45,752 nt of DNA. It comes from Cetobacterium sp. ZOR0034 (lineage in GTDB: Bacteria; Fusobacteriota; Fusobacteriia; Fusobacteriales; Fusobacteriaceae). This document shows, in pieces, positions 18,886 through 26,262 of this stretch; position 1 is the stretch's first letter, and each line of letters opens with the position of its first letter. Below the pieces are notes generated by a model. That model did no database searches, was not told the origin of the DNA, and saw only the letters and a list, made by a program, of their open reading frames with translations. Made by a program: the position numbers and the translations under genes. Location: positions 1 through 45,752 of the forward strand of contig NZ_JTLI01000020.1 of the NCBI RefSeq assembly GCF_000799075.1. The letters run 5' to 3'.

Positions 18886-19224
18886 TTATTTATTCTCTAA
18901 TGCAAATAATCTTTTGTTTAATTTTATCATTTTCTTAATTAATTCTCTTTCAGAAAGAGCTGTCATTAAATGATCTTGTGCATGAACAAAAACGATTGAT
19001 AAAGGAATCTTTTGTCCTCCCGCTTCTTTTTGAATCATATCTGTTTGAACATGATGAGCTTTTAATACTGCTGCATCACACTCTTTCATACACTCTTCAG
19101 CTTCTTCAAACTTCCCCTCTTCAGCAAATGCTAGGGCTTGGTGAGCACACCCTTTAGCTTCCCCTGCATATGCAACTATTGAAAATATAATCTCTTCTAA
19201 TTCATCTTCTGTAAAATCTACCAT
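18886..19224 (-). CDS. PTS lactose/cellobiose-family EIIA component
   Basis: This cytoplasmic phosphocarrier passes phosphate from HPr to EIIB. The 112-residue all-helical protein has the family motif VHAQDHLMT, with the phosphorylated histidine H81 and the metal-binding D84. It follows the MupG-like gene by 23 bases in the same minus-strand operon. The matching EIIB and EIIC genes are on the opposite strand at 21971 and 23450, separated from it by the Rep_3-like gene. Confidence 0.94.
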   Translation of the reverse strand: MVDFTEDELEEIIFSIVAYAGEAKGCAHQALAFAEEGKFEEAEECMKECDAAVLKAHHVQTDMIQKEAGGQKIPLSIVFVHAQDHLMTALSERELIKKMIKLNKRLFALENK

Positions 19225-19247
19225 TTTAACTCCTCCTAAACCAATAA

Positions 19248-20333
19248 TTATTTTTTTATTTTAATTTTGAATTTTTGCCAAGGTTTTACGCTATCTAATA
19301 ATCCAATATAGTTCTCATCTAATTTCCCTACTACACTTGTCTTTCCTGAGTTTTTCATATCTTTTCTTGCAATATGTAACTCTCCTGCATATTGACCATA
19401 AAGTGATGACTCTATTAAAACATCTCCTTTTTTAATATCTACTGCATTGAACAGTTCAAAGTGAGTTCCTTTATACTTTACTCTTGATTGAGTTGATCTT
19501 ACAACATACTCTCCAATATCCCCTCTATGATAATGTAACTCTTTTTCTATAATATCCTTTTCAACTGATCCAACACCATCATAAACTTCACATTCAAACT
19601 CTAACATCTCTTTATTTATATCTGCAAGTCTTTTTAACTCCTCTTCTGTTGGGAAGCAATTAGAGATTATTACTACATCTATTCCCTCGTTGAATAACTC
19701 TCTTCCTTGAACCTCAATTGGTAAATCTCTATGCTCTTCTAAAGTACAAAGTCCATCATTTACTGGCCATGGTCCAAATGTTCCTGTTTGAGAAGTTACA
19801 AATGCTGCTGTTGTTAAAGAAAATCCTTTAAATCTCTTATTACAACTTCTAAAGTGCTCTCTTGAAAGTCCTGTATATCTATGAGGGTAGAAGTTGTGAC
19901 ATCCTACTAATTTTTCACTGTTTGGCATATAATCCATTATTGTATTAACGTAGTTTGTATCTTGGCTCATATTTATCTCTACTAATAAACCATGCTCATT
20001 GAACGTCATAACACTCTCTTCGTTTCCAGAGAATCCTAAGTCTAATCTAACTCCACAAGCCCCAATCTCTTTAAAGAAAGATAGATCATCATAACTAATA
20101 TTTAACTTACTAAATATTGATGGAGCAACATCAACCATAACTTCCATTCCAAAGCTATTTGCATGTGCTATTGTTTCTTTAAACTCTTTTAGTATAACCT
20201 CTTTATCTCCATCTACTGATAATAAGCAAGTGAAAACTCTTTTATATCCATACTTTGCTGCTAACTCTATATAGTTTTTGTTCTCTTCTAAAGTAGCGTG
20301 AAATGGATATATTGAAATTCCTAATTGTTTCAT
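19248..20333 (-). CDS. MupG-like 6-phospho-N-acetylmuramidase (DUF871, GH170)
   Basis: The 361-residue protein matches the DUF871 family: an N-terminal TIM barrel (about 1-240, starting MKQLGISIYPFHATLEENK) and a C-terminal cyclophilin-like domain (about 245-361). The characterised member, staphylococcal MupG, hydrolyses MurNAc-6-phosphate-GlcNAc during cell-wall recycling. Here the gene is cotranscribed with a lactose/cellobiose-type PTS EIIA, so it likely acts on a phosphorylated disaccharide imported by that PTS. Whether the substrate is a muropeptide sugar or another disaccharide is inference. No murQ is nearby. The ribosome site is AGGAGGGT, seven bases before the ATG. Confidence 0.82.
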   Translation of the reverse strand: MKQLGISIYPFHATLEENKNYIELAAKYGYKRVFTCLLSVDGDKEVILKEFKETIAHANSFGMEVMVDVAPSIFSKLNISYDDLSFFKEIGACGVRLDLGFSGNEESVMTFNEHGLLVEINMSQDTNYVNTIMDYMPNSEKLVGCHNFYPHRYTGLSREHFRSCNKRFKGFSLTTAAFVTSQTGTFGPWPVNDGLCTLEEHRDLPIEVQGRELFNEGIDVVIISNCFPTEEELKRLADINKEMLEFECEVYDGVGSVEKDIIEKELHYHRGDIGEYVVRSTQSRVKYKGTHFELFNAVDIKKGDVLIESSLYGQYAGELHIARKDMKNSGKTSVVGKLDENYIGLLDSVKPWQKFKIKIKK

Positions 20334-20369
20334 ATCGAATACCCTCCTGAAAACCTTTGTTTTACCTAT

Positions 20370-20398
20370 TTTTTACTAGATTTCTCTAAGTAAGTCAA
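20370..20398 (-). promoter_or_regulatory. candidate promoter of the mupG-like/EIIA operon
   Basis: On the minus strand, TTGACT (20398-20393) and TAAAAA (20375-20370) are 17 bases apart, about 30 bases before the likely ribosome site. The -35 is near consensus; the -10 is weak. Confidence 0.55.
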
Positions 20399-20495
20399 GA
20401 GTTTAAATTGTAGGAAAAATTGAATATATTTTTTCGTCTAACGGATGTAATAATATCAACTCTTTTTTAGATTTTTTTATATTTAACGCCTAAAT

Positions 20496-21641
20496 TTATT
20501 TTTTTTCTCCAGTAGGATCTTCAGCTATTTTATATATCTCAATTGTACTTTCTCTACCTTTATCTAAATACAAAATATTAATTTTATGTCTTTCATCTTT
20601 ATACTCTAAACTTTCTCCAACCTTCATCCCTCTTAAAACTTTTAAGAAGTTGTAGTTATAATAGAATTTACATTTTAAAAGTTCCTTATACAATCTTGAT
20701 TCAAATATAAATCTATTTAAAAATATATCTGATGTTTTACTAATTAAAATATATTTTTCTGTATACTCTATGTTCGGTGTTTCTTTTAATGCTAAACAGA
20801 TTGCATCATCTAAAGATCCTGAAATCCCTTTATCTAGATGATATAAGTTATTTCTAACAAAATCGACCCCCTCTTTTAATAGTGCTTCCTCTATTACCTT
20901 ACTAATTTTCGAAATAGAATCCACTCTATCCCTTAGAGGTAATAAGAGTCTGTCTATCTCCTCTGCTAATATAGATGAAAGCTTATGATCAAATGAAAAT
21001 TCTATCTCCATTATTTTACTTGTAAATCCATCACTATTTTTTATCTTTGTATATTCTATATTATATTTTGTAAGTTGGTTTATGTCATCTAAAGCAGGTT
21101 TTAGTATTGTCTTTTCAAAATCATAAAAACGTTCATAGTTTTCTTGTCCAACACCTAAAAGTTCTTTTAAGTTATCTCTACTTATTAAGAATCCACCTTG
21201 ATTTCTATTTTTTATCATCGCTAAATATAGTTGGAAACTTTTCTTATCTTTAAATAGTAAGATTAGAAGTAAATCTATATCATCAAATATTCCACTCTCT
21301 TTTAGAGATTTTAAAGATCTTGAAACAAATAACCTATACTCCTCTCTATTCTTCAAATAAAAATCAAAAATTGGAAATGAAGAAAAAAATATCTCCTCTT
21401 CTTTTTCTATCAATTTTAAATAAATTCTTCTTTTGAAAAACTTATCCAAAAATTCTTGGATATTTCCTCTTTCACCAACTAAATTTCTTAACTCTTTTTC
21501 TGTAAAAATTATGTATTTTTCATTTTTACCTTTGTACCTCTCTCTAACTATTTCTAAAAAATCTCTTTCTCTTTTATTCAATTTTTTGTCGGTATCTATA
21601 AAAAGATCATTTTTAGAAAAATCAAAAGCCATTTTCTTCAT
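20496..21641 (-). CDS. Rep_3-like replication initiator protein (plasmid type)
   Basis: The 381-residue protein resembles Rep_3 (RepB/RepE) initiators. The best segment is about 130-225, with LYLAMIKNRNQGG, a winged-helix turn ISRDNLKELLGVG, then YDFEKTILKPALDDINQLT and a beta pair ending in EIEFSF, a recurrent pattern in this superfamily. The first 120 residues look like a diverged first winged helix. The C-terminal 130 residues are unassigned and make it longer than typical. It sits alone on the minus strand between PTS genes that belong together. It could be a plasmid remnant, part of an integrated element, or a protein recruited as a regulator. GGTGG precedes the ATG. I am fairly sure of the fold, not of the role. 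Confidence 0.65.
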   Translation of the reverse strand: MKKMAFDFSKNDLFIDTDKKLNKRERDFLEIVRERYKGKNEKYIIFTEKELRNLVGERGNIQEFLDKFFKRRIYLKLIEKEEEIFFSSFPIFDFYLKNREEYRLFVSRSLKSLKESGIFDDIDLLLILLFKDKKSFQLYLAMIKNRNQGGFLISRDNLKELLGVGQENYERFYDFEKTILKPALDDINQLTKYNIEYTKIKNSDGFTSKIMEIEFSFDHKLSSILAEEIDRLLLPLRDRVDSISKISKVIEEALLKEGVDFVRNNLYHLDKGISGSLDDAICLALKETPNIEYTEKYILISKTSDIFLNRFIFESRLYKELLKCKFYYNYNFLKVLRGMKVGESLEYKDERHKINILYLDKGRESTIEIYKIAEDPTGEKK

Positions 21642-21846
21642 ATTTTCACCACCTTTTTTATTCTATTTTAAATAAATTTAAAAAAATTTTAATTTTTTTT
21701 GTTTTTTTTTAACAGTTTTATATAAAAATTAGACGATTTTTTTTGCTTTTTTTTTCGTTGCATATAAAGAATACAACATTTACAACCTTTTTTCAAGTTT
21801 TTTTTTAAAAAAACCATTGTAATTCGACGAAAAAAGTCTTATTTTT

Positions 21847-21858
21847 GTCAAATTTGAC
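21847..21858. promoter_or_regulatory. palindrome overlapping the -35 of the EIIB operon
   Basis: GTCAAATTTGAC is a perfect 12-bp palindrome whose right half shares bases with the -35 hexamer at 21854-21859. It is embedded in a wider dyad AAAAAAGTC/GACTTTTTT. Repressor binding here would block polymerase. The cognate protein is unknown. Confidence 0.5.
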
Positions 21859-21882
21859 TTTTTTTAAAACATATTCTATAAT
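21854..21882 (+). promoter_or_regulatory. promoter of the PTS EIIB-barrel-EIIC operon
   Basis: TTGACT (21854-21859) and TATAAT (21877-21882) have a 17-base spacer. The start near 21889 gives a leader of about 80 bases, beginning with a small GGTGA/TCACC hairpin at 21893-21907. Confidence 0.88.
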
Positions 21883-21970
21883 TCTAGTGTCAGGTGAATG
21901 AGTCACCCGAAATGATTTAAAGAATGTAAATTAAAAATTCAAAATATTCAATTTAAAAGGAGAAACAATT

Positions 21971-22276
21971 ATGAAAAAAATATTATTACTTTGCTCTGCT
22001 GGAATGTCAACAAGTATGGTTGTAAAGAAAATGGAAGCTGCTGCTGCTGCTGAAAATATAGAAGTAAAAATCGATGCTGTAGGATTAGAGCAATTCCATG
22101 AATTATTATCTCAATATGATGTATTCCTTTTAGGACCACAAGTTAGATTTAAGAAAGCTGAATTAGGAGCTATCGCTGCTGCTGCCGGTAAACCATTAGA
22201 TGTAATCGATACTATGGCTTACGGAACATTAAACGGAAAGAAAATTTTAGACTTTGCTTTAAGCTTAGCTAAATAG
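21971..22276 (+). CDS. PTS lactose/cellobiose-family EIIB component
   Basis: The 101-residue cytoplasmic domain carries the phosphorylated cysteine C8 in LLCSAGMSTSM, the family P-loop. It accepts phosphate from the EIIA at 18886 and gives it to the sugar bound by the EIIC at 23450. An AAAAGGAG site precedes the ATG. The next gene, an outer-membrane barrel, begins 44 bases on. Confidence 0.95.
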   Translation: MKKILLLCSAGMSTSMVVKKMEAAAAAENIEVKIDAVGLEQFHELLSQYDVFLLGPQVRFKKAELGAIAAAAGKPLDVIDTMAYGTLNGKKILDFALSLAK

Positions 22277-22320
22277 TTATAAAAAATAATACTTTATTTA
22301 AAACACGGGAGGGTAACAAA

Positions 22321-23349
22321 ATGAAAAAATCACTTTATTTATTAGCTGCATTATCATTATTAGGTACAAATGTTTTTGCTAAAGAAGTTGTAGCAGAACC
22401 AGTTGTTGAAACAAGTAAAGAAGTTATTGTTGAACCTGTAGTAATCATCGAAGAGGCTGCTGCACCAGCTTGGTCTTTCGGTGCTAGAACTTACTTAGAG
22501 ACAGAAGATTTCGATAACGGATCGCCTATATCTGGTGGAGACGATGAAGATGGAACTTTCTGGGGAGTAGGAGTTTCTGCAACTAAAGGAAAGTTAACTT
22601 TAGACTTAAACGTTGAGAGAAGATTTGGTGGAGATTTATCTCTATCTAAATCAGATGCTGAATGGGAAGCTACAAGAGTTGACTATAAAGTAAGATATCA
22701 ACTATTTGAAAATCAAGCATTCCATTTAAAATACAGAAACGAAGAAAGAACAAGAGATTACTCTAGAGATACTTACCATTCTAACTGGAAAAGAGATAGA
22801 TTTGAGTTAGGAACTGACTTCAATCACTTCAACGGATTATTAAATGGTTGGTTAGTTGCTGGTATAGATAGAGATAAAGCAAGTGGATTAGAAGAAGTTA
22901 CAGGCGCTCCAGGAACTTATACTACAAAAACTTCTAGAGATGATGGTTGGTACTGGGAAGGAGACTTTGGTCCATCATTCCAACTTACTGAAAAGTTATC
23001 TTTAAGACCAACTCTTTACACTACTGGAGAGATGTATGATTCTTATGAGATGGTTGAAACTCAAATCAGAGTTATGTTACCATACCAAGTTAACGAAAAG
23101 TTAACTATCATGCCTAGAGTTAGATTCACTTTAGATAGAACTAATGATGATGGAAATGGAAACAAAGTTTGGGAATATGAAGCTGGAGACAGAATCAGAT
23201 ATGAATTAATGGCTAATATCGTTATCTCTGATAACTTATCTTCATTCGTTGGAGTTGCTTACGAGCAAGCTGATAGACAATATGTTGATGGTGGAACAAA
23301 AGATATCGACTTAATCTGGTCATATGTTGGATTAAACTACACATTCTAA
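22321..23349 (+). CDS. outer-membrane beta-barrel protein (porin-like)
   Basis: The 342-residue protein has a Sec signal peptide ending VFA at 20. A Val/Glu/Pro-rich segment (about 21-50, KEVVAEPVVETSKEV) follows. The rest alternates polar and hydrophobic residues in beta hairpins, with aromatic ends such as WSFGARTYLETE and LTLDLNVERRFGG, and the C-terminal strand finishes in NYTF. This is the pattern of a monomeric or small porin such as the KdgM type, but I do not assign a family. It lies between PTS EIIB and EIIC, so it probably lets the PTS sugar cross the outer membrane. The ribosome site is GGGAGGGT. Confidence 0.85.
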   Translation: MKKSLYLLAALSLLGTNVFAKEVVAEPVVETSKEVIVEPVVIIEEAAAPAWSFGARTYLETEDFDNGSPISGGDDEDGTFWGVGVSATKGKLTLDLNVERRFGGDLSLSKSDAEWEATRVDYKVRYQLFENQAFHLKYRNEERTRDYSRDTYHSNWKRDRFELGTDFNHFNGLLNGWLVAGIDRDKASGLEEVTGAPGTYTTKTSRDDGWYWEGDFGPSFQLTEKLSLRPTLYTTGEMYDSYEMVETQIRVMLPYQVNEKLTIMPRVRFTLDRTNDDGNGNKVWEYEAGDRIRYELMANIVISDNLSSFVGVAYEQADRQYVDGGTKDIDLIWSYVGLNYTF

Positions 23350-23367
23350 TCAAAACTATTATAAAAT

Positions 23368-23404
23368 TATGGGGAGGGGAAGTTTTTTCCTCCACCCCTT
23401 TCTA
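23368..23404 (+). other. G/C-rich intercistronic hairpin between barrel gene and EIIC
   Basis: GGGGAGGGG pairs with CCTCCACCCC across a T-rich loop with one mismatch, followed by TTTCT. It could partly end transcription after the barrel gene or protect its mRNA 3' end. There is no strong new promoter after it, so EIIC probably depends on readthrough. Confidence 0.45.
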
Positions 23405-23449
23405 TAAAATTTGATATAATAAATATACTAAAAAAACGGAGGAAATATT

Positions 23450-24784
23450 ATGAGTAACTTTATGAACATTATTGAAGAAAAACTAATGCCTGTTGCTGCC
23501 AAAGTTGGACAAAACAGATATTTAAATGCAATCAAAGATGGATTTGTTTATACAATGCCGTTCCTTATCATTGGTTCATTTATCCTTTTAATGGTTAACT
23601 TACCATTTACTGATCCTAACAACGTACTTTACATGGAATGGTACGCTAATTTAATGGGAGCTTTCAAAGGAGATTTAGTACAACCATTCTATGTAAGTAT
23701 GGGTATCATGTCTTTATTCGTTTCTTACGGAATTGGAATGTCTTTATCTAATAGCTACGGTCTTAACGGTACAACTGGTGGATTCTTATCAATGTATGCC
23801 TTTTTACTGACATCTGCTAAGCTAGATTGGTTACCTGTTGGTCAGGCTGAAGGAGCTAGTGCTTTATTCCTTATCCCTGATGGTGGATGGATGCCAGTTA
23901 TGGATGCTAGATATCTTGATGCAAAAGGGTTATTTACAGCTATATTAGGTGCTATTATTGCTATCGAAATCTTCAGACTGCTTGTACAAAAGAAGTTTGT
24001 TATTAAACTTCCTGATTCTGTACCACCTGCAATCGCTAAATCATTCGAGTTATTAATACCTATCGTATTCGTAACAATTCTTTTCCATGCGGTAAATATT
24101 TTCGCAATGAAGAGCTTAAACATCATGGTTCCTGAAATCATCTTAAAAGCGTTTGCTCCACTATTAAATATGTCTGATTCATTAATCTCTGTAATCTTCA
24201 TTATCATAATCACTCACCTTTTATGGTTTGCTGGATTACACGGAACAAACATCGTTATAGCAATCATTAACTCTATAACTTTATCTAACCTTGCTGCTAA
24301 CCAAGCTGCACTTCAAGCTGGAGAAGCTTTACCAAAAATATTCGCAGGTGGATTCCTTGATGCTTATGTTTACATAGGAGGAGCTGGAGCAACTTTAGGA
24401 CTTGCCCTTGCTATGTCTGTGAGTAAAAATGCACACATTAAATCTATTGGAAAACTTTCAGTTATTCCTGCAGTATTTAACATCAACGAGCCTATTATGT
24501 TCGGAGCACCAATCGTAATGAACCCATTACTATTCATTCCATTTGTTGGAATTCCAGTATTAAATGCTTGTATAGCATGGTTTGCTACAAAGTTTGATTT
24601 AGTAGGAAAAGTTATCACTCTTGTTCCTTGGACAACTCCAGGACCAATCGGAGCTTTACTTGCTACAAACTTCAGTGTTGCTGCATTCATTCTAAGTTGT
24701 GCTTTAGTGGCTGTATCATTCTTCTTATACATGCCTTTCTTAAGAGTTTATGAGAAATCATTAAACGAAACTGAAGCTGCTTAA
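23450..24784 (+). CDS. PTS lactose/cellobiose-family EIIC permease
   Basis: This 444-residue inner-membrane sugar channel has about ten transmembrane segments. It has the family hallmarks LWFAGLHGTNIV (about 262-273) and FNINEPIMFGAPIVMNP (about 343-359), whose glutamate and neighbours line the sugar site. It forms the transport complex with EIIB (21971) and EIIA (18886). The substrate is a beta-linked disaccharide by family; the MupG-like gene in the locus hints at a muramyl sugar. The ATG follows ACGGAGGAAAT. Confidence 0.95.
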   Translation: MSNFMNIIEEKLMPVAAKVGQNRYLNAIKDGFVYTMPFLIIGSFILLMVNLPFTDPNNVLYMEWYANLMGAFKGDLVQPFYVSMGIMSLFVSYGIGMSLSNSYGLNGTTGGFLSMYAFLLTSAKLDWLPVGQAEGASALFLIPDGGWMPVMDARYLDAKGLFTAILGAIIAIEIFRLLVQKKFVIKLPDSVPPAIAKSFELLIPIVFVTILFHAVNIFAMKSLNIMVPEIILKAFAPLLNMSDSLISVIFIIIITHLLWFAGLHGTNIVIAIINSITLSNLAANQAALQAGEALPKIFAGGFLDAYVYIGGAGATLGLALAMSVSKNAHIKSIGKLSVIPAVFNINEPIMFGAPIVMNPLLFIPFVGIPVLNACIAWFATKFDLVGKVITLVPWTTPGPIGALLATNFSVAAFILSCALVAVSFFLYMPFLRVYEKSLNETEAA

Positions 24785-24826
24785 TCGAAATAAATCTTTT
24801 TAAATAAAGTGCTAATATAAATAAAG

Positions 24827-24856
24827 AACCCCACGGTTGTATAACCGTGGGGTTTT
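24827..24856 (+). terminator. intrinsic terminator after PTS EIIC
   Basis: A perfect 12-bp stem AACCCCACGGTT/AACCGTGGGGTT (24827-24838 with 24843-24854) has loop GTAT and a short T-run. It ends just before the left end of the IS element. Confidence 0.9.
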
Positions 24857-24870
24857 CCCTTTATCAAAAT

Positions 24871-24917
24871 GTCCCGAGAAAACCTCTTCCTCTATTAGGG
24901 AGAGGATGAATCGGGAC
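24871..24917. repeat. left-end nested hairpin of the IS element
   Basis: The outer 7-bp stem is GTCCCGA/TCGGGAC. Inside it, 24883-24891 pairs with 24897-24905 (9 bp, one G-U) around the loop CTATT at 24892-24896. This is the expected kind of site for single-strand recognition by a Y1 transposase. Confidence 0.8.
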
Positions 24918-25032
24918 AACCTTTTAGTTTTCAATTTCTGTGATTTAATATATCGCTTCATAGTTTCTATTATTTTTCTCTAAAATATGATAAAATAATA
25001 GGACATAAAAATTTAATGAGGAGGTGTAAACT

Positions 25033-26148
25033 ATGAAGACATATAACTTAGCTTTTAAATATAGAATCTATCCCAATGAAACCCAAGCGAATACAATTAA
25101 TGCAACTTTTGGTTGTACTAGACTTGTGTATAACAGATTCTTAGCTCAGAGAAAAGAATTGTATGAGACAAAGAAAAAATCTGTAACTTACAATACCCAA
25201 GCTAAAGAGCTTCCCCTACTTAAACTTGAATTACCATTCTTGAAAGAGGTTGATTCAATAGCATTACAACAATCACTTAAAAATTTAGAAACTGCATATA
25301 TGAATTTCTTTCAAAAGCGTACAGCATTTCCTAAGTTCAAATCTAAAAGGTCAACTAGAAAATCGTACAATACAGTATCTACAAGTAATAATATTAGAGT
25401 TGAAGGAAATTTTCTGAAACTTCCAAAGCTAGGTTTAGTTAAAATTAAACTTCATAGAGCGATACCTCAAAATTATATAATTAAATCAGCTACCATTAGC
25501 CAAGAGCCTAACGGTGCTTACTACGTTTCTTTACTAACTGAATTCCAAAGAGATATTAAAGAAGTTCCGAGCGATAATAATATTGTTGGGCTTGATTTTG
25601 CTATGTCTGAACTTTTTGTTAGCTCCGATAACCAAAGGGCTGACTATCCTAGATTTTTTAGAAAGTTAGAAGCTAAACTTGTTAAAGCTCAAAGAGAATT
25701 ATCAAGAAAAGTTAAATTCTCACAAAATTGGTATAAAGCAAAATTAAAAGTTGCTAAAATTCATAACCTTATCAAAAACAGTAGAAAAGATTTTTTACAC
25801 AAGTTATCACATGAACTTGTAACTAAATATAATGCGATAATACTTGAAGACCTTAATATGAAAGGCATGAGTCAGGCGTTGAACTTTGGTAAATCTGTCG
25901 CTGATAATGGTTGGGGAATGTTTACAACCATGCTCCAATACAAATCAATGTTTTTAGGAAAACAAGTAATTAAAATTGACAAGTGGTTTCCATCGTCAAA
26001 AACTTGTTCATTTTGTGGTGCTATAAAAACTGAACTGCCACTATCTACAAGAGTTTACAAATGTGATGAATGTAACAACGAGATAGATAGAGATTTAAAC
26101 GCAAGTATAAATATACGTGAGGTTGGTAGAAGTCTACTAGCCTATTAA
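25033..26148 (+). CDS. tnpB: TnpB RNA-guided endonuclease of the IS element
   Basis: TnpB is an RNA-guided DNA nuclease related to Cas12. The 371-residue protein is full length and looks active. The RuvC triad is D188 (VGLDFA), E272 (ILEDLN) and D354 (DRDLNAS). The zinc finger is C325, C328, C344, C347. The N-terminal helical domain starts AFKYRIYPNETQ. The ATG follows GAGGAGGTG. Its 3' end runs into the omega-RNA/right end of the element, which ends at the 3' end of ligA. Confidence 0.95.
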   Translation: MKTYNLAFKYRIYPNETQANTINATFGCTRLVYNRFLAQRKELYETKKKSVTYNTQAKELPLLKLELPFLKEVDSIALQQSLKNLETAYMNFFQKRTAFPKFKSKRSTRKSYNTVSTSNNIRVEGNFLKLPKLGLVKIKLHRAIPQNYIIKSATISQEPNGAYYVSLLTEFQRDIKEVPSDNNIVGLDFAMSELFVSSDNQRADYPRFFRKLEAKLVKAQRELSRKVKFSQNWYKAKLKVAKIHNLIKNSRKDFLHKLSHELVTKYNAIILEDLNMKGMSQALNFGKSVADNGWGMFTTMLQYKSMFLGKQVIKIDKWFPSSKTCSFCGAIKTELPLSTRVYKCDECNNEIDRDLNASINIREVGRSLLAY

Positions 26149-26254
26149 ACATATATCAGGGTAGGAATTACCCGCAGAGCGTGATTAATATATCCGACAT
26201 GAGTCAGATACTTCCCACGAAGCCCCGCCCTCTATTAGGGCGGTGGTAGTTCAC
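26100..26254 (+). ncRNA. predicted omega-RNA (reRNA) scaffold at the element right end
   Basis: In TnpB systems the 3' end of tnpB plus the right end is made into the guide RNA, with the guide from the flanking DNA. Here the segment holds hairpins GTAGA/TCTAC (in the tnpB 3' end), GGGTA/TACCC (26159-26173) and CCGCCCT/AGGGCGG (26225-26243). The guide would start at 26255 (AAATATATCTATTTAG) and cross the ligA stop. The 5' boundary is approximate. Confidence 0.65.
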
Positions 26255-26262
26255 AAATATAT

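Larger units (their letters stand above)
21642..21970. promoter_or_regulatory. 329-bp AT-rich divergent region between the Rep_3-like gene and PTS EIIB
   Basis: This stretch has long T and A homopolymers and no gene. It contains an imperfect dyad GTTGCAT/ATACAAC around 21757-21778, a repeated ACAAC near 21773-21785, the palindrome GTCAAATTTGAC and a near-consensus plus-strand promoter (listed separately). I looked for tandem iterons next to the Rep_3-like gene and see none that are clear. Confidence 0.6.
24865..26254 (+). mobile_element. IS200/IS605-family element with tnpB only
   Basis: The left end has a nested hairpin: outer stem GTCCCGA/TCGGGAC (24871-24877 with 24911-24917) and an inner 9-bp stem with loop CTATT. 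The right end has CCGCCCT/AGGGCGG with the same CTATT loop (26225-26243), then GTAGTTCAC. These subterminal imperfect palindromes are IS605-type ends. I place the left boundary after TTTAT (24860-24864) and the right at TTCAC (26250-26254); both are inference. No tnpA (Y1 transposase) is present, so movement would need one in trans. Confidence 0.85.

Noticed and set aside
21642..21970. Iteron-type replication origin next to the Rep_3-like gene
   Set aside because: The region is AT-rich with scattered dyads, but I see no tandem repeats of 17-22 bp that would define iterons.
23842..24732. Long open frames on the minus strand inside the EIIC gene
   Set aside because: They are antisense to a well-supported PTS EIIC, lack ribosome sites and have no family resemblance.
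24827..26243. CRISPR-like repeated hairpins
   Set aside because: The repeats are IS605 end palindromes and a terminator, without regular spacing or spacers.
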